Both the position numbers and the translations under genes were made by a program. The notes beneath the pieces were generated by a model. It did not search any database. It was not told the origin of the DNA and was given only the letters and a program-made list of their open reading frames with translations. A stretch of 5,880 nucleotides of DNA. It comes from Rhodocyclaceae bacterium. GTDB lineage: Bacteria; Pseudomonadota; Gammaproteobacteria; Burkholderiales; Rhodocyclaceae. Positions 1 through 5,880 of this stretch are shown one piece after another. The stretch lies in contig PNJM01000173.1 in NCBI GenBank assembly GCA_013821865.1, positions 1-5,880 of the forward strand. Direction: 5' to 3'. Position 1 is the stretch's first letter, and every line of letters starts with the position of its first letter.

Positions 1-262
1 AGAGGGAGGTGAATACGCCGAGCGCCAGCAGGCGGTGGCTGTCCCAGAGCAGAACGGTGAGGAACAGCGCCAGCAGAACGGTGCCGAAGCCGAGGAAGAA
101 GAATGCCGCCGCCGCCCAGGCCAGCAGCCCGCCCAGCCGGACTTTTTCCTCCTGAAACTCGGTGGCGAGGAGTTCGAGGCGCGTTTGCAGAATGGCGAGC
201 ACGGTCGCGCCCATCCCGCGCAACCGCGCCCCCAGCCCGCTGCCGCCGGGAGCCGCGCCCAT
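1..262 (-). CDS. YqjE-like phage-holin-family membrane protein (C-terminus cut by window edge)
   Basis: I translated the minus strand from ATG at 262, nine bases after the stop of the DUF883 gene, and the frame stays open to the window edge (87 codons). Residues 20-42 form a charged amphipathic stretch (ILQTRLELLATEFQEEK). A hydrophobic segment follows at about 44-73 (LLAWAAAAFFFLGFGTVLLA), then a short turn (WDSHR) and the start of a second hydrophobic segment. This helix-TM-turn-TM layout is typical of the YqjE / Phage_holin_3_6 family, small inner-membrane proteins of about 120-130 residues, so some 40 residues are probably missing. Despite the family name, these chromosomal proteins are not known lysis holins and their role is unclear. 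The position just downstream of a DUF883 gene matches the E. coli yqjD-yqjE order and implies one transcript. No strong ribosome binding site is visible; Met17 (position 214) is an alternative start. Confidence 0.8.
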   Translation of the reverse strand, partial: MGAAPGGSGLGARLRGMGATVLAILQTRLELLATEFQEEKVRLGGLLAWAAAAFFFLGFGTVLLALFLTVLLWDSHRLLALGVFTSL

Positions 263-271
263 GCCGAATGC

Positions 272-583
272 CTAGCGGCGGCCGATGAGCAGGCCGACGA
301 TGAAGCCGATGCCGGCGGCGATGCCGATGGAGCGCCAGGGGTTGTCATGCACGTAGTCGTCGGTGGCGCGGGCAACGGCTTTGGTTTTCTCGACCACGGC
401 AGTCTCGGCCTCGGCCAGCTTCTGCTTGGCGGCGTAGAGGTGGTCCTGCAGCCTGGTGCGCAGATCGGCCATCTTGTCGCCGGCCTGACCGGCGGTGGCC
501 TTGAGCAGTTCCTCGGCGTCGGCGACGACGACCTTGAAGTCGGCGACGAGCTTTTCCTTGGTGACCTGGGTCATTTCTTCCAT
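272..583 (-). CDS. DUF883 family tail-anchored membrane protein (YqjD/ElaB-like)
   Basis: A 103-residue protein. Residues 1-75 are a charged, alanine-rich, probably coiled-coil helix. Asp80-Asn-Pro-Trp83 then leads into a C-terminal membrane helix (about 84-101) with regularly spaced glycines (87, 91, 93, 97, 101), ending Gly-Arg-Arg. The DNPW motif plus a glycine-zipper helix is the hallmark of the DUF883 family. In E. coli its members YqjD and ElaB are inner-membrane proteins that bind ribosomes in stationary phase; that role here is inferred by family. The start at 583 is supported by GGAG nine bases upstream; the second Met (574) has no usable spacing. It lies 78 bp after xthA on the same strand, so it may be read through from xthA or have its own promoter. 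No convincing promoter was seen in 584-661. Confidence 0.92.
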   Translation of the reverse strand: MEEMTQVTKEKLVADFKVVVADAEELLKATAGQAGDKMADLRTRLQDHLYAAKQKLAEAETAVVEKTKAVARATDDYVHDNPWRSIGIAAGIGFIVGLLIGRR

Positions 584-661
584 GATGCGAGTCTCCGGTT
601 TGATGACGTACGATTGTCAATGAAGGCTACCGATTTTCGGGGTTAAAAGCAAATACCTAAA

Positions 662-1441
662 TCAAGCTGCGGCATAGTCGTAATCGATGATCAACGGAGC
701 GTGGTCGCTGAACCGTTCCTCGGTGTAAATCGCCGCCCGCCGCGCCGTTGCGGCCAGCCCTGAAGTGGCGATGTGGTAGTCGATGCGCCAGCCGACGTTC
801 TTTGCCCAGGCCTGGCCACGGTTCGACCACCAGGTGTATTGCTCGGGCCGCGGGTCGACGCGGCGGAAGACATCGACCCAGCCGACCTCGTCGAACACCT
901 GCGTCAGCCAGGCCCGTTCCTCGGGCAGGAAGCCGGAGTTCTTCTGGTTCGAGCGCCAGTTCTTCAGATCGATCGGCTGGTGGGCGATGTTCCAGTCGCC
1001 GCACAGGACGATCTCGCGGCCGCTGGCGGCGAGTGCGCGCAGGTGCGGCAGGAACAGATCCAGGAAGCGGAACTTGACCGCCTGGCGTTCCTCCGAGCTG
1101 GAGCCGGAGGGCAGGTAGAGCGAAACAACGGAGAGGTTGCCGAAATCCGCCCGCAGGTAGCGCCCCTCGCTGTCGATCTCGGCGATGCCCAGACCCTCGA
1201 TCACGCGGTCGGGCTGCCGGCGCGAGTAGAGGCCGACGCCGCTGTAGCCCTTCTTTTCGGCGCAATGGAAATGGCCGAGGTAGCCTTGCGGCCGGCGCAT
1301 CTCCTCACTGAGGTCGGCATGCTGGGCCTTGATCTCCTGCAGGCAGACGATATCGGCATCCTGGCGTGAGAGCCAGTCGAAAAATCCCTTCTTCGCGGCG
1401 GAGCGGATGCCGTTCAGGTTCAGCGTTATGATACGCAGCAT
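662..1441 (-). CDS. xthA: Exodeoxyribonuclease III (AP endonuclease, ExoIII/EEP family)
   Basis: A 259-residue cytoplasmic protein, close to E. coli ExoIII (268). It cleaves DNA at abasic sites and removes 3' blocking groups and nucleotides from duplex DNA in base-excision repair, using a divalent metal. Family motifs appear in order: LNLNGIRSA (7-15), LQEIK with metal ligand Glu36, GYSGVGLYS (65-73), LYLPSG with Tyr109, [12 protein letters not shown] with Asp149 and Asn151, NSGFLPEER (168-176), [20 protein letters not shown] ending at Asp221/Tyr222, and the terminal SDHAP with Asp246 and His247. All expected catalytic positions are present, so the enzyme should be active. The start at 1441 gives the canonical N-terminus ([14 protein letters not shown]) and has GGAA nine bases upstream, inside a palindrome shared with pyrE. 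It diverges from pyrE with 26 bp between the two ATGs, so its promoter must lie near or inside the pyrE 5' end. Confidence 0.97.
   Translation of the reverse strand: MLRIITLNLNGIRSAAKKGFFDWLSRQDADIVCLQEIKAQHADLSEEMRRPQGYLGHFHCAEKKGYSGVGLYSRRQPDRVIEGLGIAEIDSEGRYLRADFGNLSVVSLYLPSGSSSEERQAVKFRFLDLFLPHLRALAASGREIVLCGDWNIAHQPIDLKNWRSNQKNSGFLPEERAWLTQVFDEVGWVDVFRRVDPRPEQYTWWSNRGQAWAKNVGWRIDYHIATSGLAATARRAAIYTEERFSDHAPLIIDYDYAAA
1427..1432 (+). promoter_or_regulatory. pyrE: Candidate -10 box for pyrE, inside the xthA 5' coding end
   Basis: TATGAT matches five of six bases of the sigma70 -10 consensus and sits 35 bp before the pyrE ATG, which would give a leader of about 28 nt. No good -35 hexamer is found at 16-18 bp spacing (CGGATG at 17), and there is no extended -10 TG. 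The pyrE promoter must lie close by or further upstream within xthA, because only 26 bp separate the start codons. This is a weak, position-based call. Confidence 0.25.
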
Positions 1442-1450
1442 TTGACGTAT

Positions 1451-1458
1451 TTCCGGAA
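1451..1458. promoter_or_regulatory. Palindromic Shine-Dalgarno TTCCGGAA shared by xthA and pyrE
   Basis: The 26 bp between the divergent start codons contain the perfect 8-bp palindrome TTCCGGAA. On the plus strand its GGAA runs on into GGAAGA, with GGAAG eight bases before the pyrE ATG at 1468. On the minus strand its GGAA ends nine bases before the xthA ATG at 1441. No other purine-rich site with suitable spacing is seen for xthA, so one palindrome appears to serve as ribosome binding site on both opposing mRNAs. The sequence and spacings are observed directly; the function is inferred. Confidence 0.65.
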
Positions 1459-1467
1459 GAACGAAAG

Positions 1468-2109
1468 ATGGATTTTAGCGGCGAGTTCATCCAGTTTGCG
1501 GTAGAAAAGGGCGTACTGCGCTTCGGCGAGTTCAAGACCAAGGCGGGCCGGCTCAGTCCGTACTTCTTCAACGCCGGCCTGTTCAACGACGGCGAGTCGC
1601 TCGGCCGGCTCGCCGATTTCTATGCCCGCGCCATCCTGGCCTCGGGCATCGGCGTCGACATGCTCTTCGGGCCGGCCTACAAGGGCATTCCGCTGGCCGC
1701 GGGCACCGCGGTCGCCCTTGCCCAAAAAGGGCGCAATCTGCCATTTTGCTTCAACCGCAAGGAAGCCAAGGACCACGGCGAGGGCGGCACCCTGATCGGC
1801 GCCCCCCTTGCGGGCCGCGTCCTGGTTATTGATGACGTCATTTCCGCCGGCACCTCGGTGCGCGAGTCGGTCGAGTTGATCCGCGGCTCAGGCGCCCAGC
1901 CCTGCGGCGTGGTCATTGCGCTGGACCGCATGGAGCGCGGCCAGGGCGAGCTCTCGGCGGTGGAAGAAGTGCGGCAGGCGTACGGCATGCCGGTGGTGGC
2001 GGTGGCCACCCTGGACGATCTGCTGGCCTATCTGGGCGCAAAGCCCGAGCTGGCGCAGAATTTGCAGGCAGTTTCGCATTATCGACAACAGTACGGAACA
2101 AAAAAATGA
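1468..2109 (+). CDS. pyrE: Orotate phosphoribosyltransferase
   Basis: A 213-residue cytoplasmic enzyme, the same length class as E. coli PyrE (213). It joins orotate to PRPP to give orotidine 5'-monophosphate, the fifth step of pyrimidine synthesis, and works as a dimer. The diagnostic PRPP-binding motif [13 protein letters not shown] is at 118-130. The N-terminal SPYFFNAG loop (30-37), [10 protein letters not shown] (68-77, Lys72), the flexible catalytic loop [13 protein letters not shown] (95-107, with Arg97, Lys98, Lys101 and His103) and Asp153-Arg154 are all intact. The ATG at 1468 is eight bases after GGAAG. It diverges from xthA, a repair gene with no pathway link. Its stop overlaps the next ATG (ATGA), so the downstream secreted protein is probably cotranscribed and translationally coupled. 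No attenuator or leader ORF is visible in the very short upstream region. Confidence 0.98.
   Translation: MDFSGEFIQFAVEKGVLRFGEFKTKAGRLSPYFFNAGLFNDGESLGRLADFYARAILASGIGVDMLFGPAYKGIPLAAGTAVALAQKGRNLPFCFNRKEAKDHGEGGTLIGAPLAGRVLVIDDVISAGTSVRESVELIRGSGAQPCGVVIALDRMERGQGELSAVEEVRQAYGMPVVAVATLDDLLAYLGAKPELAQNLQAVSHYRQQYGTKK
1472..1477 (-). promoter_or_regulatory. xthA: Candidate -10 box for xthA, inside the pyrE 5' coding end
   Basis: Read on the minus strand, this is TAAAAT, a five-of-six match to the sigma70 -10 consensus, 30 bp upstream of the xthA ATG. The matching -35 position (about CGCAAA) is poor. If this box and the TATGAT box at 1427 are both real, the two divergent transcripts overlap at their 5' ends by a few tens of bases. 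The support is weak and positional. Confidence 0.22.
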
Positions 2110-2786
2110 ATAAGAGGCTTTGCTCGGCCTTTGCGGTTCTTGCCGCTTCAGCCCTGCTGGCGTCCGCGGCACAGGCGCGTTCGATCTATTGCTGCAAGGA
2201 CGACAGGGGCATCGATGCCTGCTCCGACATCCTGCCGCAGGTCTGTTACGGCCGCGCCTATCGCGAGATCAACGAGCGCGGCATTACCATCAAGCGCTTC
2301 GACGCCCCGCTCACCGCCGAGCAGCGCGCCGAGAAGGAAGCGGAGAAGAAAAGGGCCAGGGAGGAGGAGGAAAAGAGGTTGCAGCAGGAGCGCAAGAATC
2401 GCGCCCTGCTTGCCACCTACTCCAGCGAAAAGGACATCGACTTCATGCGCGACCGCACGGTGGCCGAGCTGGAGAATGCCATCAAGCACGCCCAGGACAA
2501 GTACGACGAGGTGGCGAAGAAACAGAAGAAGCTCGCCGACGAGGCCGAGTTCTACAAGAAAAAAGCCATGCCGCCCGAGCTGAAGGCCGCCATGCGCGAG
2601 AACGATGCCGAGATGAAGACGCAGCAGGCCGCCATCGAGGCGAAGAAGAAAGAGATCGAGGAGGTCAAGGCCAGGTACGAGGATGACAGGAACCGCTATC
2701 GCGAACTGACCGGCGGGAAAAAACCTGCCGCCGCCGCTTCCGCCCAGTCTCCGGCCGCCAGGCCGGCCGACTCACGACTGCGCTGA
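2106..2786 (+). CDS. Secreted coiled-coil protein with DUF4124-like N-terminus
   Basis: A 226-residue protein of unknown function. A Sec signal peptide is clear: basic MNKR, a hydrophobic core, and AQA at 22-24 as the likely signal peptidase I site, giving a periplasmic product. Mature residues 26-65 hold four cysteines (29, 30, 39, 47) in a pattern resembling the DUF4124 domain ([15 protein letters not shown]). From about 70 to 201 the chain is highly charged and helical, rich in Glu, Lys, Arg and Ala, very likely a long coiled coil. It is interrupted by [17 protein letters not shown] (101-117), a segment I associate with betaproteobacterial DUF4124 proteins. The C-terminal 25 residues are Ala/Pro-rich and probably disordered. 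Its ATG overlaps the pyrE stop by four bases, with CGGAA eight bases upstream. It ends 4 bp from the convergent gatB stop. The function cannot be named from sequence. Confidence 0.85.
   Translation: MNKRLCSAFAVLAASALLASAAQARSIYCCKDDRGIDACSDILPQVCYGRAYREINERGITIKRFDAPLTAEQRAEKEAEKKRAREEEEKRLQQERKNRALLATYSSEKDIDFMRDRTVAELENAIKHAQDKYDEVAKKQKKLADEAEFYKKKAMPPELKAAMRENDAEMKTQQAAIEAKKKEIEEVKARYEDDRNRYRELTGGKKPAAAASAQSPAARPADSRLR
2751..2766. repeat. GC-only inverted repeat near the DUF4124-like/gatB convergence
   Basis: CCGGCC, a 4-base loop (GCCA), then GGCCGG form a perfect 6-bp stem inside the last codons of the secreted coiled-coil gene, 25 bp beyond the gatB stop on the opposite strand. No run of T follows on either strand, so it is not a standard intrinsic terminator. 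It may still stall polymerase or protect 3' ends where the two transcripts meet, or be chance in GC-rich DNA. Confidence 0.3.
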
Positions 2787-2790
2787 TCTC

Positions 2791-4278
2791 CTACTGCGCC
2801 AGCTTCCTGCGCAACAGTTCGTTGACCTGCTGCGGGTTGGCCTTGCCCTTGGTGGCCTTCATGGCCTGGCCGACCAGGGCGTTGAACGCCTTCTCCTTGC
2901 CGGCGCGGAACTCCTCGACCGACTTCGGGTTGGCGGCCAGCACCTCGTCGACGATCTTCTCGATGGCGCCGGCGTCACTGATTTGTGTTAAGCCCTTGGC
3001 TTCGATTATCGCGGACGGCATTACCAAGTTGCCGCCTCCAAAAATAACCTTTTTCCCTTTTAGCCCCTCTGACCAGAGTTCCGGGAATATCTGCTCGCGA
3101 GCGATCTTTGTGGAGATCGTGCCATCGACAATAAAACGCACGATTTCGGCAAGTTGCTCGGGAACAATTGGCGATTCTGCGATGTTCCTGTCTTCCGTGT
3201 TCAATCGCGCAGCCAGTTCGCCCATCACCCAGTTGGCGCAGGTCTTGGCCTGTTCGCGACCGGCTTTCGCTACCGTTTTCTCGTAATAGCGAGCCGTTTC
3301 CAACGTGGCGGTGAGCGTCGTCGCATTGTAGGCGGAAAGCCCGTAATCGCGCTCGAAGCGTTCGCGCATCTGCACCGGCAGCTCGGGCAATTTCGCCTTG
3401 ACCTCGGCAATCCAGCTGTCCGATATCTCCAGCGGCAGCAGGTCGGGGTCCGGGAAGTAGCGGTAGTCGTGCGCGTCCTCCTTGGTGCGCATGGTGCGCG
3501 TCTCGCCCGTGTCCGGGTCGAAGAGCACGGTCGCCTGCTGGATTTTGCCGCCGTCTTCCAGCGTCCCGATCTGCCAGCGGATTTCGTACTCGATCGCCTG
3601 CTGCAGGAAGCGGAAGGAGTTGAGGTTCTTGATCTCGCGCCGGGTGCCGAGCGGCTCTCCGGGGCGGCGCACCGAGACGTTGGCGTCGCAGCGGAACGAG
3701 CCCTCCTGCATGTTGCCGTCGCAGATGTCGATCCAGCGCACCAGCGCGTGCAGCGCCTTGGCGTAGGACACGGCCTCCTCCGCGCTCCTCATGTCCGGCT
3801 CGGTGACGATCTCCAGCAGCGGCGTGCCGGCGCGGTTGAGGTCGATGCCGGAGCGGCCATGGAAATCCTCGTGCAGCGACTTGCCGGCGTCCTCCTCGAG
3901 GTGGGCGCGCGTCAGGCGCACGGTTTTTTCCTGATCACCCGCCTGGATGGCGATGCCGCCGCCGACAACCACCGGCAGTTCGTACTGGCTGATCTGGTAG
4001 CCCTTGGGCAGATCCGGGTAGAAGTAGTTCTTGCGCGCGAACACCGATTTCGGCGCGATCCTCGCGCCCACCGCCAGCCCGAAGCGGATGGCCCGCTCGA
4101 CGGCGCCGCGGTTCAGCACCGGCAGCACGCCGGGCAGGGCGATATCCACCGCGCAGGCCTGGGCGTTGGGCGCCGCGCCGAAGGCGGTCGGCGCGCCCGA
4201 GAAGATTTTCGACTGCGTGTTGAGCTGGGCGTGGGTCTCCAGCCCGATGACGACTTCCCAGTTATCAATGATGCTCAT
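2791..4278 (-). CDS. gatB: Asp-tRNA(Asn)/Glu-tRNA(Gln) amidotransferase subunit B
   Basis: A 495-residue protein. GatB phosphorylates and transamidates the misacylated tRNA within the GatCAB complex, using ammonia made by GatA. The catalytic cradle shows [18 protein letters not shown] (11-28), [20 protein letters not shown] (81-100), HLEEDAGKS (126-134), the GatB signature [17 protein letters not shown] (146-162), [15 protein letters not shown] (190-204), [18 protein letters not shown] (215-232) and [13 protein letters not shown] (268-280). A YqeY-like tRNA-binding tail ends at [15 protein letters not shown]. The open frame extends further upstream, but ATG 4278 matches the family N-terminus and has GGAA six bases before it. 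Residues about 406-422 look like an extra loop, and the surrounding DNA (about 2985-3300) is lower in GC. gatB lies 14 bp after the lipoprotein gene rather than directly after gatA. Confidence 0.97.
   Translation of the reverse strand: MSIIDNWEVVIGLETHAQLNTQSKIFSGAPTAFGAAPNAQACAVDIALPGVLPVLNRGAVERAIRFGLAVGARIAPKSVFARKNYFYPDLPKGYQISQYELPVVVGGGIAIQAGDQEKTVRLTRAHLEEDAGKSLHEDFHGRSGIDLNRAGTPLLEIVTEPDMRSAEEAVSYAKALHALVRWIDICDGNMQEGSFRCDANVSVRRPGEPLGTRREIKNLNSFRFLQQAIEYEIRWQIGTLEDGGKIQQATVLFDPDTGETRTMRTKEDAHDYRYFPDPDLLPLEISDSWIAEVKAKLPELPVQMRERFERDYGLSAYNATTLTATLETARYYEKTVAKAGREQAKTCANWVMGELAARLNTEDRNIAESPIVPEQLAEIVRFIVDGTISTKIAREQIFPELWSEGLKGKKVIFGGGNLVMPSAIIEAKGLTQISDAGAIEKIVDEVLAANPKSVEEFRAGKEKAFNALVGQAMKATKGKANPQQVNELLRRKLAQ
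2985..3300. other. gatB: Lower-GC tract within gatB
   Basis: Hand counts give about 45% GC for 3001-3060, 55% for 3061-3120, 50% for 3121-3180 and 58% for 3181-3240, against about 65% over most of the window. On the coding strand this covers GatB residues about 327-432 and uses codons rare elsewhere here (ATA, TTA, GTA, GTT, ATT, TTT, ACA, CAA). The reading frame is intact and the family match continues through it. It looks like a recombined or transferred segment of gatB, although relaxed selection on a variable linker is also possible. Confidence 0.5.
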
Positions 4279-4292
4279 GGGCGTTTCCAAAG

Positions 4293-4832
4293 TTAAGCGC
4301 AGGAGCCGTCGCGCGTGTCCGTCAGGATCGGCCACAGGTAGTCGTGGGCGTTGCCCGAGCACATCCTCTGGCACTGCTGGAAGGCTACCGTCACCCGCTC
4401 GCCCTGCTCCCACACGCGGACGATGCAGCGGTCGCGCAGGTGGGCGAGTTCCACGCTGGGCATTTCCCGCGTCTGGCGGAAATCCTTCAGGTCGAAGCGG
4501 CAGGCGCCGTGGCGCGGGATGGTCACCTTCGCCTCGAACGACTGCACGCGCGCCTCGTCGATGGCCAGCCTCATCGCCCCGTTGTAGCCGGTTTCGTCGC
4601 GGAAGGCGCACTCGGCCTTGACGTTAAGCGGCCGCACCGGGATCGGGCCGGGCTTTTTCGGGCGCGGTTCGGTGCGTACCACTGCTGGAGGCGGTTTCAC
4701 CGCCGGCTCGGGCGTCGCGACCGGCTCCGGCTGCTTCTCGTTGCCGGCGCAGCCGCCGAGTGCTGCCACGAAAAGCAGTACCAACCAGGGGCCGATGTGG
4801 GTTAGGCGGAGAAAGCGGCGGTTGGAAATCAT
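4293..4832 (-). CDS. Putative outer-membrane lipoprotein, proline-rich linker, cysteine-rich domain
   Basis: A 179-residue protein that I cannot assign to a named family. The N-terminus is a lipoprotein signal: basic [10 protein letters not shown], a hydrophobic core ([11 protein letters not shown]) and lipobox Leu25-Gly-Gly-Cys28, with Cys28 the expected lipidated residue. Ala at +2 predicts outer-membrane sorting. Residues 35-66 are a proline-rich, probably extended linker. Residues 70-179 form a domain with six cysteines (75, 111, 136, 154, 158, 178), an even number suited to disulfides in the periplasm, ending with [13 protein letters not shown] and a terminal SCA. The start at 4832 places the signal correctly; ATG 4874 would add 14 residues before it and overlap the methyltransferase remnant. 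There is no good ribosome binding site at 4832, and the remnant's stop lies 2 bp upstream (TGAGCATG), suggesting reinitiation. The gene sits between gatA and gatB, 14 bp before gatB. Confidence 0.8.
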   Translation of the reverse strand: MISNRRFLRLTHIGPWLVLLFVAALGGCAGNEKQPEPVATPEPAVKPPPAVVRTEPRPKKPGPIPVRPLNVKAECAFRDETGYNGAMRLAIDEARVQSFEAKVTIPRHGACRFDLKDFRQTREMPSVELAHLRDRCIVRVWEQGERVTVAFQQCQRMCSGNAHDYLWPILTDTRDGSCA

Positions 4833-4834
4833 GC

Positions 4835-5023
4835 TCAGAAGATTATCAACTCTGCCGAGCGCTTTAGGAACCATTCGACATACTCGTCTGGCGGAACGCC
4901 GCCATAAGTATGCTTGCGGCGGTCGGCGTAAGGCGGCGACGTTACGATCAAATCGAACGTGCCGGCCGGAAAGCTGTGGAGTGCTTCCGCACAGTCGCCC
5001 AACAAAATCTCGGTTTTAACCAT
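4835..5023 (-). pseudogene. N-terminal remnant of a DNA methyltransferase (N4/N6 type, TSPPY motif)
   Basis: A 62-codon frame. It begins with MVKTEILLGDCAEAL, the usual opening of beta-class N4-cytosine/N6-adenine DNA methyltransferases. It continues through DLIVTSPPYADRRKHTYGG, in which TSPPY (residues 29-33) is catalytic motif IV, and DEYVEWFLKRSAEL. Homologues then normally continue with LRVLKP-like sequence, a target-recognition region and the AdoMet-binding FxGxG motif, for about 250-400 residues. Here the frame runs Ile-Ile-Phe-stop directly into the lipoprotein start. The other minus-strand frames downstream show no methyltransferase sequence, so this is a deletion, not a simple frameshift. 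Without the AdoMet motif it cannot methylate. ATG 5023 has a good GGGGG site seven bases upstream, 27 bp after the gatA stop, so it may still be translated. GC is about 56%, lower than its neighbours. Confidence 0.8.
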
Positions 5024-5050
5024 ATTTTTGCCCCCGGTTGTCAGGGTACT

Positions 5051-5880
5051 CTATTGGGACAAAGGGGGAAGACGCAAGTGCCAGTCGGTGGCGAGCTGGT
5101 ACTGGTGCGCCACGTTGAGCATGCGCGCCTCGTCGAAGTAGTTGCCGATGACCTGCAGGCCCACCGGCCGGTTCTTTGCGCCGAAACCGCAGGGGATCGA
5201 CATGCCCGGCAGGCCGGCGAGGTTCACGGCGATGGTATAGATGTCCGAGAGGTACATCTGCACCGGGTCGCCGGCCTTGTCGCCGAGGTCGAAGGCCACG
5301 GTCGGGCTGGTCGGGCCCATGAGGACGTCGCAACTCTTGAAGGCTTCGACGAAGTCCTGCGCAATGAGACGGCGGATGCGCTGCGCCTGCAGGTAATAGG
5401 CGTCGTAATAGCCGTGCGAGAGCACGTAGGTGCCGATCAGGATGCGGCGCTTCACTTCCGCGCCGAAGCCCTGGGCGCGCGTCTTGCCATACATGTCGAT
5501 AAGGTCGCCGTACTGCGGGGCGCGGTAGCCGTAGCGCACGCCGTCGAAGCGGCTGAGGTTGCTCGATGCCTCCGCCGGCGCGATGACGTAATAGGCCGGC
5601 ACCGAGAGTTTCATGTTGGGCAGCGACACCTCGACGGTGATGGCGCCCAGCTTGCGGTACTCGGCGACGGCGGCGTCGACGGCCTGGGCCACGTCGGCGG
5701 AAAGACCCTCGGCGAAGAACTCCTTCGGCAGGCCGATCCTCAGGCCGGTCAGGGGCTGGTCCAGGTTGTGCGCATAGTCCTCCACCGGCCGCTCCAGGCT
5801 GGTCGAATCGCGCGCATCGAAGCCGGCCATCGTGTTGAGCAGCAGCGCGCAGTCGGAGGCCGACTTCGCCATCGGCCCGG
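5051..5880 (-). CDS. gatA: Asp-tRNA(Asn)/Glu-tRNA(Gln) amidotransferase subunit A (N-terminus beyond window)
   Basis: The frame is open through the right edge; the visible part is the last 275 or so residues of a protein usually about 485 long. GatA is the amidase-signature subunit that hydrolyses glutamine and channels ammonia to GatB. Seen here, from the edge: [24 protein letters not shown], the substrate-region [68 protein letters not shown] and PVGLQVIG near the C-terminus. These are strongly diagnostic of GatA over other amidases. The Ser-cisSer-Lys catalytic triad lies in the missing N-terminal part and cannot be checked. The gene ends with TAG at 5051-5053. It would normally be followed directly by gatB; here 772 bp intervene. 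Confidence 0.97.
   Translation of the reverse strand, partial: GPMAKSASDCALLLNTMAGFDARDSTSLERPVEDYAHNLDQPLTGLRIGLPKEFFAEGLSADVAQAVDAAVAEYRKLGAITVEVSLPNMKLSVPAYYVIAPAEASSNLSRFDGVRYGYRAPQYGDLIDMYGKTRAQGFGAEVKRRILIGTYVLSHGYYDAYYLQAQRIRRLIAQDFVEAFKSCDVLMGPTSPTVAFDLGDKAGDPVQMYLSDIYTIAVNLAGLPGMSIPCGFGAKNRPVGLQVIGNYFDEARMLNVAHQYQLATDWHLRLPPLSQ

Noticed and set aside
1..262. Prophage lysis holin
   Set aside because: The neighbour is a DUF883 gene in the yqjD-yqjE order and no phage genes are nearby, so the holin label is only the family name.
615..620. Perfect TTGACA (-35 consensus) on the minus strand upstream of the DUF883 gene
   Set aside because: At 17-bp spacing the -10 position reads CGGAGA and falls in the ribosome binding site; no -10 box fits, so it is probably chance.
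626..645. CCGA-TTT-TCGG small inverted repeat after xthA
   Set aside because: The 4-bp stem is too short and has no T-run after it in the xthA direction; it is not a terminator.
35..646. Long plus-strand open frame antisense to the holin-like and DUF883 genes
   Set aside because: The predicted protein is low-complexity and follows the codon shadow of the two minus-strand genes, which have clear family matches.
2711..2732. GGCGGG-AAAAAA-CCTGCC imperfect hairpin with a T-run on the minus strand
   Set aside because: The T-run is the loop rather than the tail and there is a stem mismatch; it lies within the coding sequence for a Pro/Ala-rich tail and lacks terminator geometry.
3154..4296. 380-codon plus-strand open frame opposite gatB
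   Set aside because: It is rich in Arg, Ala, Gly and Val with no domain resemblance; it is the usual shadow of a high-GC coding strand.
4279..4611. Upstream extension of the gatB reading frame
   Set aside because: It overlaps the lipoprotein gene, is Arg/Pro-rich shadow sequence, and ATG 4278 has the correct N-terminus and ribosome binding site.
4833..4874. Longer lipoprotein start at ATG 4874
   Set aside because: It adds 14 residues ahead of a well-formed signal peptide and has no better ribosome binding site; the ATG lies out of frame inside the methyltransferase remnant.

Overview
The window is high-GC DNA (roughly 65% outside a few lower-GC tracts), densely packed with genes, and looks chromosomal. 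The gene set is a GatCAB amidotransferase operon, xthA and pyrE back to back, a DUF4124-like periplasmic protein and a YqjD/YqjE-type membrane pair. Together with the protein sequences this suggests a betaproteobacterium, probably of the Rhodocyclales (Azoarcus/Thauera/Dechloromonas relatives). The taxon is inferred from remembered family resemblance, not from a search.

Layout, left to right. 1-583 (minus): a partial YqjE-like holin-family membrane protein preceded by a complete DUF883 (YqjD/ElaB-like) tail-anchored protein. 662-1441 (minus): xthA, exodeoxyribonuclease III. 1468-2109 (plus): pyrE, orotate phosphoribosyltransferase, diverging from xthA across only 26 bp. 2106-2786 (plus): a secreted coiled-coil protein whose start codon overlaps the pyrE stop. 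2791-4278 (minus): gatB, converging on the previous gene with a 4-bp gap. 4293-4832 (minus): an unnamed proline-rich lipoprotein. 4835-5023 (minus): a 62-codon N-terminal stump of a DNA methyltransferase. 5051 to the right edge (minus): the C-terminal part of gatA.

Functionally, gatA and gatB encode two subunits of the enzyme that makes Gln-tRNA(Gln) and/or Asn-tRNA(Asn) by transamidation; gatC is expected just beyond the right edge. xthA serves base-excision repair and pyrE serves pyrimidine synthesis. The DUF883/YqjE pair is a small envelope module like the E. coli yqjDE genes.

Most of the window is ordinary housekeeping DNA, and I see no complete novel system. Three things deserve a second look. 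First, a truncated methyltransferase (motif TSPPY present, everything after it missing) and a lipoprotein gene sit between gatA and gatB. Second, a roughly 300-bp lower-GC tract inside gatB carries an apparent extra loop in the protein. Third, a perfect palindrome, TTCCGGAA, appears to supply the Shine-Dalgarno sequence for both xthA and pyrE.

There is no stretch of more than 300 bases without a gene. I found no tRNA, rRNA, CRISPR array, insertion sequence or convincing intrinsic terminator.
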